Assembly (NCBI RefSeq): GCF_900176395.1 | Contig: NZ_FWXL01000003.1 | Span: 372,001 to 436,000 of the forward strand | DNA: 64,000 nucleotides | Source: Novosphingobium sp. B1 | GTDB taxonomy: Bacteria; Pseudomonadota; Alphaproteobacteria; Sphingomonadales; Sphingomonadaceae | Direction of reading: 5' to 3' | In this document: positions 8,945 through 16,504 of the stretch, one piece after another | Layout: every line of letters starts with the position of its first letter | Numbering within the stretch: position 1 is the first letter of the stretch | Position numbers and translations under genes: made by a program | The notes under the pieces: model-generated | Seen by the model: the letters and a program-made list of their open reading frames with translations, nothing else | What the model was told of the DNA's origin: nothing | The model's database searches: none

Positions 8945-10273
8945 ATGACCACGGTTACCCGCTTCGCACCTTCGCCCACCGGCAAGCTTCACGTCGGCAA
9001 CGTTCGCACGGCGCTGCACAACTGGCTTTTGGCCAGGAAGACAGGTGGCCAGTTCCTGCTGCGGATCGACGATACCGATGCCGAGCGCAGCCGCGAGGAT
9101 TTTGTTGAAGCAATCCGTGACGACCTTGCCTGGCTGGGTCTGGCTTACGATGGCGAGGAACGCCAATCGCAGCGCACCGAACTGTACGAGCGAGAATTCC
9201 AGAAGCTGGTCGCCGCCGGCCGCATCTACCGCGCCTACGAAACCGCGCAGGAGCTTGACCTCAAGCGCAAGATCCTGCTCGGGCGCGGATTGCCACCGAT
9301 CTATGATCGCGCCGCTCTGAAGCTGACCGAGGCGGATCACGAGGCAAAGACGGCGGCCGGCGATGCACCGCATTGGCGCTTTCTGCTCGACCACGACCAA
9401 CCGATCACCTGGGACGACGGCATTCGCGGTCCCCAGAACTTTGATCCACGCCAGATGTCGGACCCGGTCATCCGCCGCGCCGATGGTTCGTGGCTCTACA
9501 TGCTGCCATCGGCGATCGACGACATTGCCATGGGCGTGACCGACGTCCTGCGCGGCGAGGACCATGTCTCGAACACGGCGACGCAGATCCAGATGTTCAC
9601 CGCGCTCGGTGCGCAGCCTCCGCGCTTTGCTCACGAGGCGCTGCTCACCGGCGCTGAAGGAAAGCTGTCGAAGCGGCTCGGCGCGCTTGGCATGGCGGAC
9701 TTCCGCGAGCAGGGCATCGAACCCGAAGCCATCGTCGCGCTGCTCGCAAGGCTTGGCACGTCCGACCCGGTCGATCCCTCGCTTGATGTGCCAGCGCTTG
9801 CCGCAAGCTTCGATCTTTCGCGTTTTGGCCGCGCCCCTGCGCGCTTTGACGAAGCGGACCTGCATCGCGTCAATGCCCAGATCGTGCACCGCCTGCCTTT
9901 CGCACGCGTCGCCCACCTCTTGCCCGAAGGCATGGGTGAGGCAGCATGGGAAGCGATCCGTCCGAACCTTGCCCATATCGACGAAGCGAGGGACTGGTGG
10001 CAGGTCATCACCGGCCCGGTCGCAGCGTCAGCCTTCGACGATGAAACCCGCGCCTATCTTTCGCAGGCTGCCGAGGTTACCGCCTCGCTCGACTGGTCAG
10101 CCGATCCGTGGCGTGCGCTCACTTCAGCTCTCAAGGACAGCACTGGCCGCAAGGGCAAGACGCTGTTCCTGCCGTTGCGCCAGGCTTTGACCGGCCAAGA
10201 TCACGGCCCGGAAATGGCCGTCTTGCTTCCGCTTATCGCCCAGGACGAAGCGATACGCCGGCTCAAGGCCTGA
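8945..10273 (+). CDS. gltX: Glutamyl-tRNA synthetase
   Basis: 442 residues from the ATG at 8945 (MTTVTRFAPSPTGKLHVGN); an upstream in-frame ATG adds an unconserved tail. Class I synthetase: the HIGH signature appears as HVGN and the KMSKS loop as GKLSKRLG. FLLRIDDTDAERS and the VLRGEDHVSNTATQIQMF segment are family hallmarks. About 440 residues with a short anticodon-binding region fits one of the two GluRS paralogues common in alphaproteobacteria; whether it charges tRNA-Glu only or also tRNA-Gln cannot be told here. Its stop overlaps the convergent gene by 11 bases. Confidence 0.95.
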   Translation: MTTVTRFAPSPTGKLHVGNVRTALHNWLLARKTGGQFLLRIDDTDAERSREDFVEAIRDDLAWLGLAYDGEERQSQRTELYEREFQKLVAAGRIYRAYETAQELDLKRKILLGRGLPPIYDRAALKLTEADHEAKTAAGDAPHWRFLLDHDQPITWDDGIRGPQNFDPRQMSDPVIRRADGSWLYMLPSAIDDIAMGVTDVLRGEDHVSNTATQIQMFTALGAQPPRFAHEALLTGAEGKLSKRLGALGMADFREQGIEPEAIVALLARLGTSDPVDPSLDVPALAASFDLSRFGRAPARFDEADLHRVNAQIVHRLPFARVAHLLPEGMGEAAWEAIRPNLAHIDEARDWWQVITGPVAASAFDDETRAYLSQAAEVTASLDWSADPWRALTSALKDSTGRKGKTLFLPLRQALTGQDHGPEMAVLLPLIAQDEAIRRLKA

Positions 10274-10568
10274 TCTGCCGCCGCCGTTGCGCTACCCAGG
10301 CGACGGGCACCGTGACGACAATCGGGCCGATCCAGTCAGCCCACTGGTCAACCTTGGGCCACACGCGTCCATCGAAGATGCCCCACCAAGGCAGGTTTGC
10401 CCGAAGCCCCGAACCGAACTGCTCGATCCAGCGGTATTCGGCCTGCGCCACCTCGCGACCGATGAAATAGCCGCACGCCAGCGCCGCACCCGCCCACCAG
10501 TTGCGCGTCGTCAGGCCAATCAGCGCCTGAATGACCAGCGCCACGATCGCATGTTCGATCAGGTTCAT
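10263..10568 (-). CDS. Hypothetical membrane protein
   Basis: 101 residues from the ATG at 10568 (MNLIEHAIVALVIQALIGL); an upstream in-frame start at 10598 would begin in front of the downstream gene's terminator and is less likely. One N-terminal membrane segment (about 5-38) with a Trp-rich amphipathic centre (LPWWGIFDGRVWPKVDQW) and a last hydrophobic stretch WIGPIVVTVPVAWVA before a basic tail. The arrangement resembles small phage-type or envelope membrane proteins, but no family is recognised. Overlaps gltX at the 3' end. Confidence 0.6.
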   Translation of the reverse strand: MNLIEHAIVALVIQALIGLTTRNWWAGAALACGYFIGREVAQAEYRWIEQFGSGLRANLPWWGIFDGRVWPKVDQWADWIGPIVVTVPVAWVAQRRRQIRP

Positions 10569-10601
10569 CACAGCTCCAATGCAGAGACGGGGGCCCAATG
10601 C

Positions 10602-10633
10602 AAAAGGGGCGGAGGCCTCTCGGCCCCGCCCCT
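10602..10633 (-). terminator. Rho-independent terminator of the cyclophilin gene
   Basis: On the minus strand the inverted repeat AGGGGCGG...CCGCCCCT is followed by TTTT (plus-strand AAAA at 10602-10605). It lies 26 bases after the stop of the peptidyl-prolyl isomerase gene. Confidence 0.75.
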
Positions 10634-10658
10634 CTTGTTCAGTCAGTCACCTGCCGGT

Positions 10659-11114
10659 TCAGGCAGCGACGACGCTAGCCTTGCGGATCACGCCGGGGTT
10701 TGCCGGCGGTTCGCCCTTGGGCAGCGCGTCGATCAGGTCCATGCCGCTCTCGACCTGGCCCCAGACGGTGTACTGCTTGTCGAGGAAGCGCGCATCGTCG
10801 AAGCAGATGAAGAACTGGCTGTTGGCCGAGTGCGGGTAGCTGGTGCGCGCCATCGAGCACACGCCGCGCACGTGCGGTTCGTCATTGAATTCGGCCTTGA
10901 GGTCCGGCTTGTCCGAACCGCCCATGCCGGTGCCCTGCGGACAGCCGCCCTGTGCCATGAAGCCCGGGATGACGCGGTGGAACTTCACGCCATCATAGAA
11001 ACCTTCGTTGGCCAGTTCCTTGATGCGCTCAACATGGCCGGGAGCCAGATCGGGGCGCAGCTTGATGACCACGTCGCCGGAATCGAGCGTGAGGACCAGT
11101 TTTTCGTCAGCCAT
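10659..11114 (-). CDS. Peptidyl-prolyl cis-trans isomerase, cyclophilin type
   Basis: 151 residues from the ATG at 11114 (MADEKLVLTLDSGDVVIKL). Cytoplasmic single-domain cyclophilin that isomerises X-Pro bonds: the active-site run VKFHRVIPGFMAQGG includes the catalytic Arg, and SQFFICFDDARFLDKQYTVWG forms the proline pocket. No signal peptide, so this is the PpiB-like rather than the periplasmic PpiA-like form. Divergent from mgtE; a strong terminator follows. Confidence 0.94.
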   Translation of the reverse strand: MADEKLVLTLDSGDVVIKLRPDLAPGHVERIKELANEGFYDGVKFHRVIPGFMAQGGCPQGTGMGGSDKPDLKAEFNDEPHVRGVCSMARTSYPHSANSQFFICFDDARFLDKQYTVWGQVESGMDLIDALPKGEPPANPGVIRKASVVAA

Positions 11115-11224
11115 TAGTCGCAATCCTTGCTTGTTTGCGCGCCGATATAAGGCTTCCGAAAATAAAGTCACGCATAGGTCTGCCGACCGGTTGCAATTGG
11201 CGCATCAGCCGGTAACCCGCCCCT

Positions 11225-12670
11225 ATGGAGCGCGACGAAGACATCATCGACAGCCTGCTCCCCGACGTGGACGATGCGCCCACGCCGGCTGAACCTGCAC
11301 GTAATGCAGAAAGCCTCGACGAGGAGGACAACACCCTCCGCCCCGGTTTCGTTCGCCGCGTCGCCGAAGCTCTCGAAGCGGGCGACGACGAGACCGTCTA
11401 TAACCTTGTCGAACCGCTCCACCCGGCCGACATCGCCGACCTTTTCGAGCTGATCGACCAGGATGACCGCGTAAAGCTTGCCCGCGCGATCAACGATCTG
11501 CTCGGTGGCGAGGTCATCGCCGAGCTTAACGACTACGTCCGCGAATATCTTGTCGAGGAACTGGAACCCGAAGAGGTTGCCGAACTCGCCGAGCAGATGG
11601 AGACGGACGACGCCGTCGCCCTGATCGAGGACCTTGACGAGGAAGACCAGCAGGCCGTCCTTGCCGAGATGGAGCCGGAAGATCGCGCCGCGATCGAATC
11701 CGCGCTGTCCTACCCCGAGGAGACCGCCGGTCGCCTGATGAGCCGCGATCTGATCGCGGTGCCCGAGGCGATGACGGTAGGCGACCTGATCGATTACCTG
11801 CGCCGCGACGACGAATTGCCCACCGAATTCTGGGAAGTGTTCATCGTCGACCACAAGCACCATCCGGTCGGCACCTGCAGCCTCTCATGGATCCTGCGCG
11901 CGCCGCGCAGCGTGCCGCTGGCCGACGTGATGAAGCGCGACCAGACGCTGATCCCGGTCTCGATGGACCAGGAAGAAGTAGCTTTGCGCTTCCAGAAATA
12001 CGCACTGATCTCGGCTGCGGTGGTTGACGAATCCGGCCGCCTCGTCGGCCAGATCACCGTCGACGATATCGTCCACATCATTCAGGAAGAGGCGAGCGAG
12101 GACATCCTGCGCCTGTCCGGTGCCGGCGATGGCGACATCAACGAGCCGATCCTGCTCACCGTTCGCACGCGCCTCACCTGGCTGGTCGTCAATCTCGGCA
12201 CGGCGCTGGTCGCGGCCTCGGTCGTCGGCATGTTCCAGGGCGCGATCACCCGCTTTGCACTGCTTGCCGTGCTTATGCCCATCGTTTCCGGCATGGGCGG
12301 AAACGCCGGCACGCAGACCCTGGCCGTGGTCGTCCGCGCCATTGCCACCAATCAGCTGACCAGTTCGAACACGATCCGCATGATCCTGCGCGAACTGCGC
12401 ATCGCCGCTGCCAACGGCACCACGCTCGGCATCCTGATCGGGCTTGGCACCGGGCTGCTCTTCGGCAATCCCCTGCTCGGCGCGGTGATTGGCTCGGCCA
12501 TGGTGATCAACAACCTCGTCGCAGGCCTTGCCGGGATCATGGTTCCGGTCACGCTCGATCGGCTAAAGGTGGATCCGGCTGTCTCTTCGGCCGTATTCGT
12601 GACGATGGCGACCGATGTCATGGGCTTCTTCTCGTTCCTTGGCCTCGCCGTCCTCAGTGGCCTCGCCTAG
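11225..12670 (+). CDS. mgtE: Magnesium transporter MgtE
   Basis: 481 residues. Order of domains: acidic N-terminal MgtE_N helical domain (about 30-165), CBS pair (about 165-290, with DELPTEFWEVFIVDHKHHPV and QKYALISAAVVDESGRLVGQ), plug helix, and a five-helix C-terminal membrane domain (about 310-481). The PIVSGMGGNAGTQTLAVVVR motif lines the pore and the aspartate in VTMATDVMGFFSFLGLA is the Mg site. Mg2+ channel gated by cytoplasmic Mg. The 110-base upstream gap is too short for an M-box riboswitch and I see none. Confidence 0.95.
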   Translation: MERDEDIIDSLLPDVDDAPTPAEPARNAESLDEEDNTLRPGFVRRVAEALEAGDDETVYNLVEPLHPADIADLFELIDQDDRVKLARAINDLLGGEVIAELNDYVREYLVEELEPEEVAELAEQMETDDAVALIEDLDEEDQQAVLAEMEPEDRAAIESALSYPEETAGRLMSRDLIAVPEAMTVGDLIDYLRRDDELPTEFWEVFIVDHKHHPVGTCSLSWILRAPRSVPLADVMKRDQTLIPVSMDQEEVALRFQKYALISAAVVDESGRLVGQITVDDIVHIIQEEASEDILRLSGAGDGDINEPILLTVRTRLTWLVVNLGTALVAASVVGMFQGAITRFALLAVLMPIVSGMGGNAGTQTLAVVVRAIATNQLTSSNTIRMILRELRIAAANGTTLGILIGLGTGLLFGNPLLGAVIGSAMVINNLVAGLAGIMVPVTLDRLKVDPAVSSAVFVTMATDVMGFFSFLGLAVLSGLA

Positions 12671-12684
12671 TCGAAAGAAGATCA

Positions 12685-13092
12685 ATGCCCCTGCACATGA
12701 CGAAAGTGGCCTATGGGGCACAATCGCTGGCCGAGATCCACGAATGGTTTTCGGACACTGGCCGTCGCGGCGGCGCGAAGCTCGCCTACCTCACAACCCG
12801 CAACCGCCCCAAGCGCGCCGAGGAAATGATCGGCGGGTCGCTCTACTGGATCCACAAGCACCAGCTTGTCGCCCGCTCGGAAATCGTCGGCTTCGAAGAG
12901 GCCGAGGGCGGACGCACCAACATCGTCGTCAGCACGAAACTGATCGACGTCCATCCCAAGCCCCGCCGTGCCCACCAGGGCTGGCGCTATCTTGAAGAGG
13001 CGGATGCTCCGGCAGACCTTGGCGATGGGGAAGCAGGCGAAGTCCTTCCGGCACAGATCGCATCGGAACTTGCCAAGCTCGGGCTGGTCTAG
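12685..13092 (+). CDS. DUF1489-family protein
   Basis: 135 residues, recognised by its overall pattern as DUF1489, an alphaproteobacterial family of unknown function: PLHMTKVAYG at the start, YLTTRNRPKRAEEMIGGSLYWIHKH in the middle, then an RR-W-YL-A-DAP-DL segment near the end. Soluble. It starts 14 bases after mgtE and is probably cotranscribed. The 3' end overlaps the convergent gene at 13089 by 4 bases. Confidence 0.85.
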   Translation: MPLHMTKVAYGAQSLAEIHEWFSDTGRRGGAKLAYLTTRNRPKRAEEMIGGSLYWIHKHQLVARSEIVGFEEAEGGRTNIVVSTKLIDVHPKPRRAHQGWRYLEEADAPADLGDGEAGEVLPAQIASELAKLGLV

Positions 13093-13667
13093 CGGGCCTT
13101 CGCGGCCACCATGGCATCCCACTGCGGCCAGGCGATGTCATATCCCGGATAGGCGACGCTTCGGAACGGCCAATCGCGCGCGATCCAGTCTTTCGTCCAG
13201 GCCAGCAGGTCGCTTTCAAAGCCTGCATCGTGCTCTGCCTTGGTGACCCACATCCTGACCACGGCGTCATACCCCTTGACCGTACTCGGATAGACATAGA
13301 CGCAACCACGCTCGCGCGTACCGTCCGGGGTGAGCACTGCATAGGCAAACGACGCCCGTCTGGCGAAACGCGCTTGCTCGGACTCCATGTCCTTCATCGC
13401 ATCGGCAGCCGTGATGCCGGGATGGGGCCAATCCTTGCTGCGCGTGAAGGACGCCTGCAGGTGCTCGATCGACGACATGTAGGCATCATAATCGATCTTG
13501 ACCAAAGCCGGACCGAGCGGAACCAGCTTGAAACCCTTGGCCTCCACCAGTGTGGGAACATCGAAACTCGCCGGCACGAGAGCTGAAGGCGCGGATGATT
13601 CCCCGGCCGAAGCCTGCACAGCCGCCGTGGCAAGCAATGCCGCTGCAAGGGTACGAAGCAGGATCAT
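13089..13667 (-). CDS. Secreted protein of unknown function
   Basis: 192 residues with a clear signal peptide (MILLRTLAAALLATAAVQASA, cleavage near residue 21), so periplasmic. The mature part is mixed alpha/beta with aromatic motifs (YPGYDIAWPQWDAM near the end) and a single Cys in RERGCVYVYPS. The YVYPSTVKGYDAVVRMWVT stretch has some flavour of a GNAT-like core, but that is only an impression. Last gene of the minus-strand block that contains sterol desaturase 1; it starts 5 bases after the stop of the preceding membrane protein. Confidence 0.7.
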   Translation of the reverse strand: MILLRTLAAALLATAAVQASAGESSAPSALVPASFDVPTLVEAKGFKLVPLGPALVKIDYDAYMSSIEHLQASFTRSKDWPHPGITAADAMKDMESEQARFARRASFAYAVLTPDGTRERGCVYVYPSTVKGYDAVVRMWVTKAEHDAGFESDLLAWTKDWIARDWPFRSVAYPGYDIAWPQWDAMVAAKAR

Positions 13668-13672
13668 GCCGA

Positions 13673-14326
13673 TCAGGACGCCAGCGCGTCGTGGTTCAGA
13701 CGCTTGCGGAACAGGCGATGCACCAGCCGGTCTTCGAGCACGCGCCCGACCAGATAGAGAAAGGCGAAGATCCCCGCAAAGACATAGGCCGGCGTCGGCG
13801 ATAGACCCTTGCCCTTCTTCTTCTCGTCCTTTTCGCCGTCTTTCTTCTTTTCGTCCTTCTTTGGCGCTTCCGGGGCGGGCGCGCCAAGGAACTTGTCGAT
13901 GGGGTGCTGCGGCAGGACCTTGTCCTTCTTCGCAGCCTCCTTCTTCTCGATCCTGGCCTTCTCCGCCGGAGTCATGTGCGCCTCTTCCCAGTTCGCAACC
14001 GCCACGCTGAGCTGGCCGAATGCCAGGAACAGCAGTGGCGCAAGGAAGCAGAACAGCAGGATGCGGCTGGTCAGCCGGTAGGTCAGCACCGGGCCCTGCG
14101 CACCATCTTCTATCGTCAGCACACCTCGATCGAAGACCGACATCTTGTCCTGCGCGGGCTGGTCCTTCTTCTCGAACACCAGAGTATCGTCCGAGCGCGT
14201 GTAGGTCGTGCCATACTCGTGGAAGAGCGGGTCAAGCCGGTCGAAAGCCTGACGGGCGGATTGCCCCGGCGCCAGCGACACGCTGCCTCGCACGTTCCAG
14301 ATCCAGTCGATGAACCGGGCGTTCAT
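13673..14326 (-). CDS. Two-pass membrane protein with a lysine/glutamate-rich loop
   Basis: 217 residues from the ATG at 14326, which has AGGCGGA 6 bases upstream. An alternative ATG at 14359 overlaps the sterol desaturase stop (ATGA) and would couple translation. Cytoplasmic-looking N-terminal domain (about 1-95), membrane segment 1 (ILLFCFLAPLLFLAFGQL), a long charged loop with KKDEKKKDGEKDEKKK, then membrane segment 2 (AYVFAGIFAFLYLVGRVL) and a basic tail. No family recognised. Its place directly behind sterol desaturase 1 suggests a partner role in the membrane. Confidence 0.7.
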   Translation of the reverse strand: MNARFIDWIWNVRGSVSLAPGQSARQAFDRLDPLFHEYGTTYTRSDDTLVFEKKDQPAQDKMSVFDRGVLTIEDGAQGPVLTYRLTSRILLFCFLAPLLFLAFGQLSVAVANWEEAHMTPAEKARIEKKEAAKKDKVLPQHPIDKFLGAPAPEAPKKDEKKKDGEKDEKKKGKGLSPTPAYVFAGIFAFLYLVGRVLEDRLVHRLFRKRLNHDALAS

Positions 14327-14355
14327 ATCGATTCCGCCTTGGCGCAGGGCCGCGA

Positions 14356-15366
14356 TCATTCGGCTGGCACCGCGCCGCCGGGAAGATCATCGATCGACCC
14401 GCCGCCCGACTTGCCAAGCTTCTGCTTCATGGTCTTCCAGCCTTCGGTGAAAGTGTAGGTCATCTGCTCACGGATCGACATGCGGCGGCCACCCTCCATG
14501 CCCAGCAGTTCCGCCTCGCCATCGACGCAGGTGCCGAACATGCGATCGATGAAGATGAAGGTGCCGGCATAGTTGCTCCGGCTGCCTTCGAAGTCGCGCG
14601 AGTGGTGCACGCTGTGGTGTTCGGTGGTGTTGAACACGAAGCGCCACCAGCGCGGCACGTTGAAGCGGACGTTGATGTGCTGGTAGATGCCCGTTGTCAT
14701 CCCGATGGCACCGGCCAGAAGGGCTGCGCGCGGCAGGAAGTCGAAAAACCCGCCAATGCCGAGGCCGATCAGGAACAGTTCGACCGGATTGCCCACGGCG
14801 CCCTTGTTGATGTTAAGCTGCGTGATGTAGTGATGTACCGAATGGGTCAGCCACAGCGGATACCAGTTATGCATGCCGCGGTGCATCCAGTACTGGCCGA
14901 AATCAAAGATGAGCAGGATCAGGAATGCCTGCAGCAGCAGCGGGAGTCCGGTGAACCAGGCCAGCTTGTCCAATTCGAAGTTGTTCTGAATGGCGGTGAC
15001 CGCAACGTCCGAGCCGATGAAGTGATCGACGAGGTCGAGAATGGTGTAGCCCAGGCCGACATAGAACAGGTCGACCACGAACTCCTTCCAGGTCAGCTTC
15101 CAGCTTTCATAACGTGGGTTGACCCACTCTAGCGCCAGCAGCAGCGCCTTGAAGCCGATCCCGATCCAGATCGCAGTCGATGCCTTGGCGATCGAATTGG
15201 GTGCGTAATACCAGAACGCCAGCAGGCTGAAGAGCGCCACCGGCTGGAACCAGCTGAAGAAGAAGCGCTTGAACGGCCCGCCCTCGACTTTGGGGATGTT
15301 TTCCCACCCCACCGTCACCGGCGAATCCGCGCCAATCACCCGCTTGCCTACAACGACTCCAGTCAT
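14356..15366 (-). CDS. Sterol desaturase/fatty acid hydroxylase-family protein (paralogue 1)
   Basis: 336 residues from the ATG at 15366, preceded by GAGGGC. Membrane-bound di-iron oxygenase with the family histidine boxes: YWMHRGMHN, WLTHSVHHY and EHHSVHHSRD, among several membrane helices (about 40-60, 65-85, 145-170, 220-250). Such enzymes hydroxylate or desaturate sterols, fatty acyl chains or sphingoid bases using O2; the substrate is unknown. It is a close paralogue of the protein at 32954-33862: both have FGQYWMHR, ITQLN, KGAVGNP and DRMFGT. A palindromic site lies 128 bases upstream. Confidence 0.88.
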   Translation of the reverse strand: MTGVVVGKRVIGADSPVTVGWENIPKVEGGPFKRFFFSWFQPVALFSLLAFWYYAPNSIAKASTAIWIGIGFKALLLALEWVNPRYESWKLTWKEFVVDLFYVGLGYTILDLVDHFIGSDVAVTAIQNNFELDKLAWFTGLPLLLQAFLILLIFDFGQYWMHRGMHNWYPLWLTHSVHHYITQLNINKGAVGNPVELFLIGLGIGGFFDFLPRAALLAGAIGMTTGIYQHINVRFNVPRWWRFVFNTTEHHSVHHSRDFEGSRSNYAGTFIFIDRMFGTCVDGEAELLGMEGGRRMSIREQMTYTFTEGWKTMKQKLGKSGGGSIDDLPGGAVPAE

Positions 15367-15493
15367 TCGAGTGCCCTCGCCATGCGTGTCATGAAGATGG
15401 GCCTCGCCCGGACGGAACGGGCCACATCGCATCAATGAAATCAGCGTCTTGAAACCGGGTCATTTCCGCCAGATGGCAATGCGGAATGTTAGG

Positions 15494-15510
15494 CATAGAT
15501 CATGTCTATG
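15494..15510. promoter_or_regulatory. Palindromic operator upstream of sterol desaturase 1
   Basis: CATAGA-TCATG-TCTATG is a perfect 6-bp dyad with a 5-base spacer. The T at 15496 and A at 15508 give the T-N11-A layout of LysR boxes. An identical dyad, with matching flanks (AGG before, AC after), lies upstream of the second desaturase at 33936-33952. Confidence 0.65.
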
Positions 15511-15515
15511 ACCTG

Positions 15516-16427
15516 TCACTCCGGCCGTGCCGGCACCGTCACGATGATGAAGTGATCGTGCACCTGCCGCGTGTCGGCAGCGTCCAGCCGCGCCTTCAAT
15601 CCTGCGCGCAATTCGCCGATCAGGCTGGCCGGAAGCTCGAGGCGGTGCTCGCCGGGATGCGTCGGCGCTTCGTGGCCGTAGTCCTGCCCGGCGGTGCTGG
15701 TCATCTCGATATGCGCGCCCAGCGCTGCGCGGATCGAATGCTTCGATGCGAACGCAGCCAGCCGGTCAACGCTTGCCCGATTATCGGCCATGAAGTTGAT
15801 CGGGATGTAAAGCCGCCCCGGATATAGTGTATCGCCTGAAAGCAGGACCATTGTCTGCGGATCATAGACCATGATCGCAGCCGCCTGATGCCCGGGCGTC
15901 GGCAGGATCGTCAGCTTGCGACCGCCAAGATCGAACGTCGTATTCTGCCCTGGCCAGCCTGTAATGCCAAAAAAGCTGGCAACGTCGGCAGGCTTGTGCC
16001 CGATCACCGTCGTATCCGGCCTCCCGCGGAAAGCTGCGTCACCGGCAACATGGTCGCCATGGCTGTGGCTGTGCGCGACCACCAGCGGGATCATCTTGCG
16101 CCCATGCGCCGTCAGCCACTGCGCGACAATGCGATCGACGGTCGGTCGGATGACTCCTCCGTCCGCGCCGGTGTCGATCAGCAGCGCCTTGTCCTGCCCG
16201 AACAGCAGGTAAAGGAATGGCGCTTCGAAGTTGGTCTTCACCGATTGCCGGATCACGAAGGTGTCGGCGTCCAGCGCCTGAACCTGCACCAACGGCTCAG
16301 CGCCGTTGGTGCCGTCAATCCAGCGCTCCTTGAAAAGTTGGGGCGCATTCGTGGCGGCAAGCGCAGGCCGTGCCAGCGCAGCTCCCGCTGCAAGGCACGC
16401 GATGGCCCATTTGCTCCATCCTGCCAT
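15516..16427 (-). CDS. Secreted MBL-fold metallohydrolase
   Basis: 303 residues from the ATG at 16427. A signal peptide (MAGWSKWAIACLAAGAALARPALA) sends it to the periplasm. The metallo-beta-lactamase zinc motif is HSHSHGDH in VVAHSHSHGDHVAG, with further ligands in LPTPGHQAAAIMVYD and the C-terminal GAHIEMT. Probably a hydrolase of an ester, lactone or phosphoester; the family does not fix the substrate. It follows the TonB receptor by 77 bases on the same strand, suggesting that it processes what the receptor takes up. Confidence 0.88.
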   Translation of the reverse strand: MAGWSKWAIACLAAGAALARPALAATNAPQLFKERWIDGTNGAEPLVQVQALDADTFVIRQSVKTNFEAPFLYLLFGQDKALLIDTGADGGVIRPTVDRIVAQWLTAHGRKMIPLVVAHSHSHGDHVAGDAAFRGRPDTTVIGHKPADVASFFGITGWPGQNTTFDLGGRKLTILPTPGHQAAAIMVYDPQTMVLLSGDTLYPGRLYIPINFMADNRASVDRLAAFASKHSIRAALGAHIEMTSTAGQDYGHEAPTHPGEHRLELPASLIGELRAGLKARLDAADTRQVHDHFIIVTVPARPE

Positions 16428-16504
16428 ATCGAGCTTCCTGTTGAAGAAGCAGGTCGGGCGATGCGCCGGTCCTAGCCGATGGCGCACCGCCCTCCCCCAC
16501 CCGA

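Noticed and set aside
11115..11224. M-box magnesium riboswitch ahead of mgtE
   Set aside because: The divergent gap is only 110 bases and shows no M-box-like set of stems.
16462..16486. TGCGCC/GGCGCA dyad between the TonB receptor and MBL gene as a terminator
   Set aside because: Six-base stem with a 13-base loop and no T-run on the coding strand; too weak to call.
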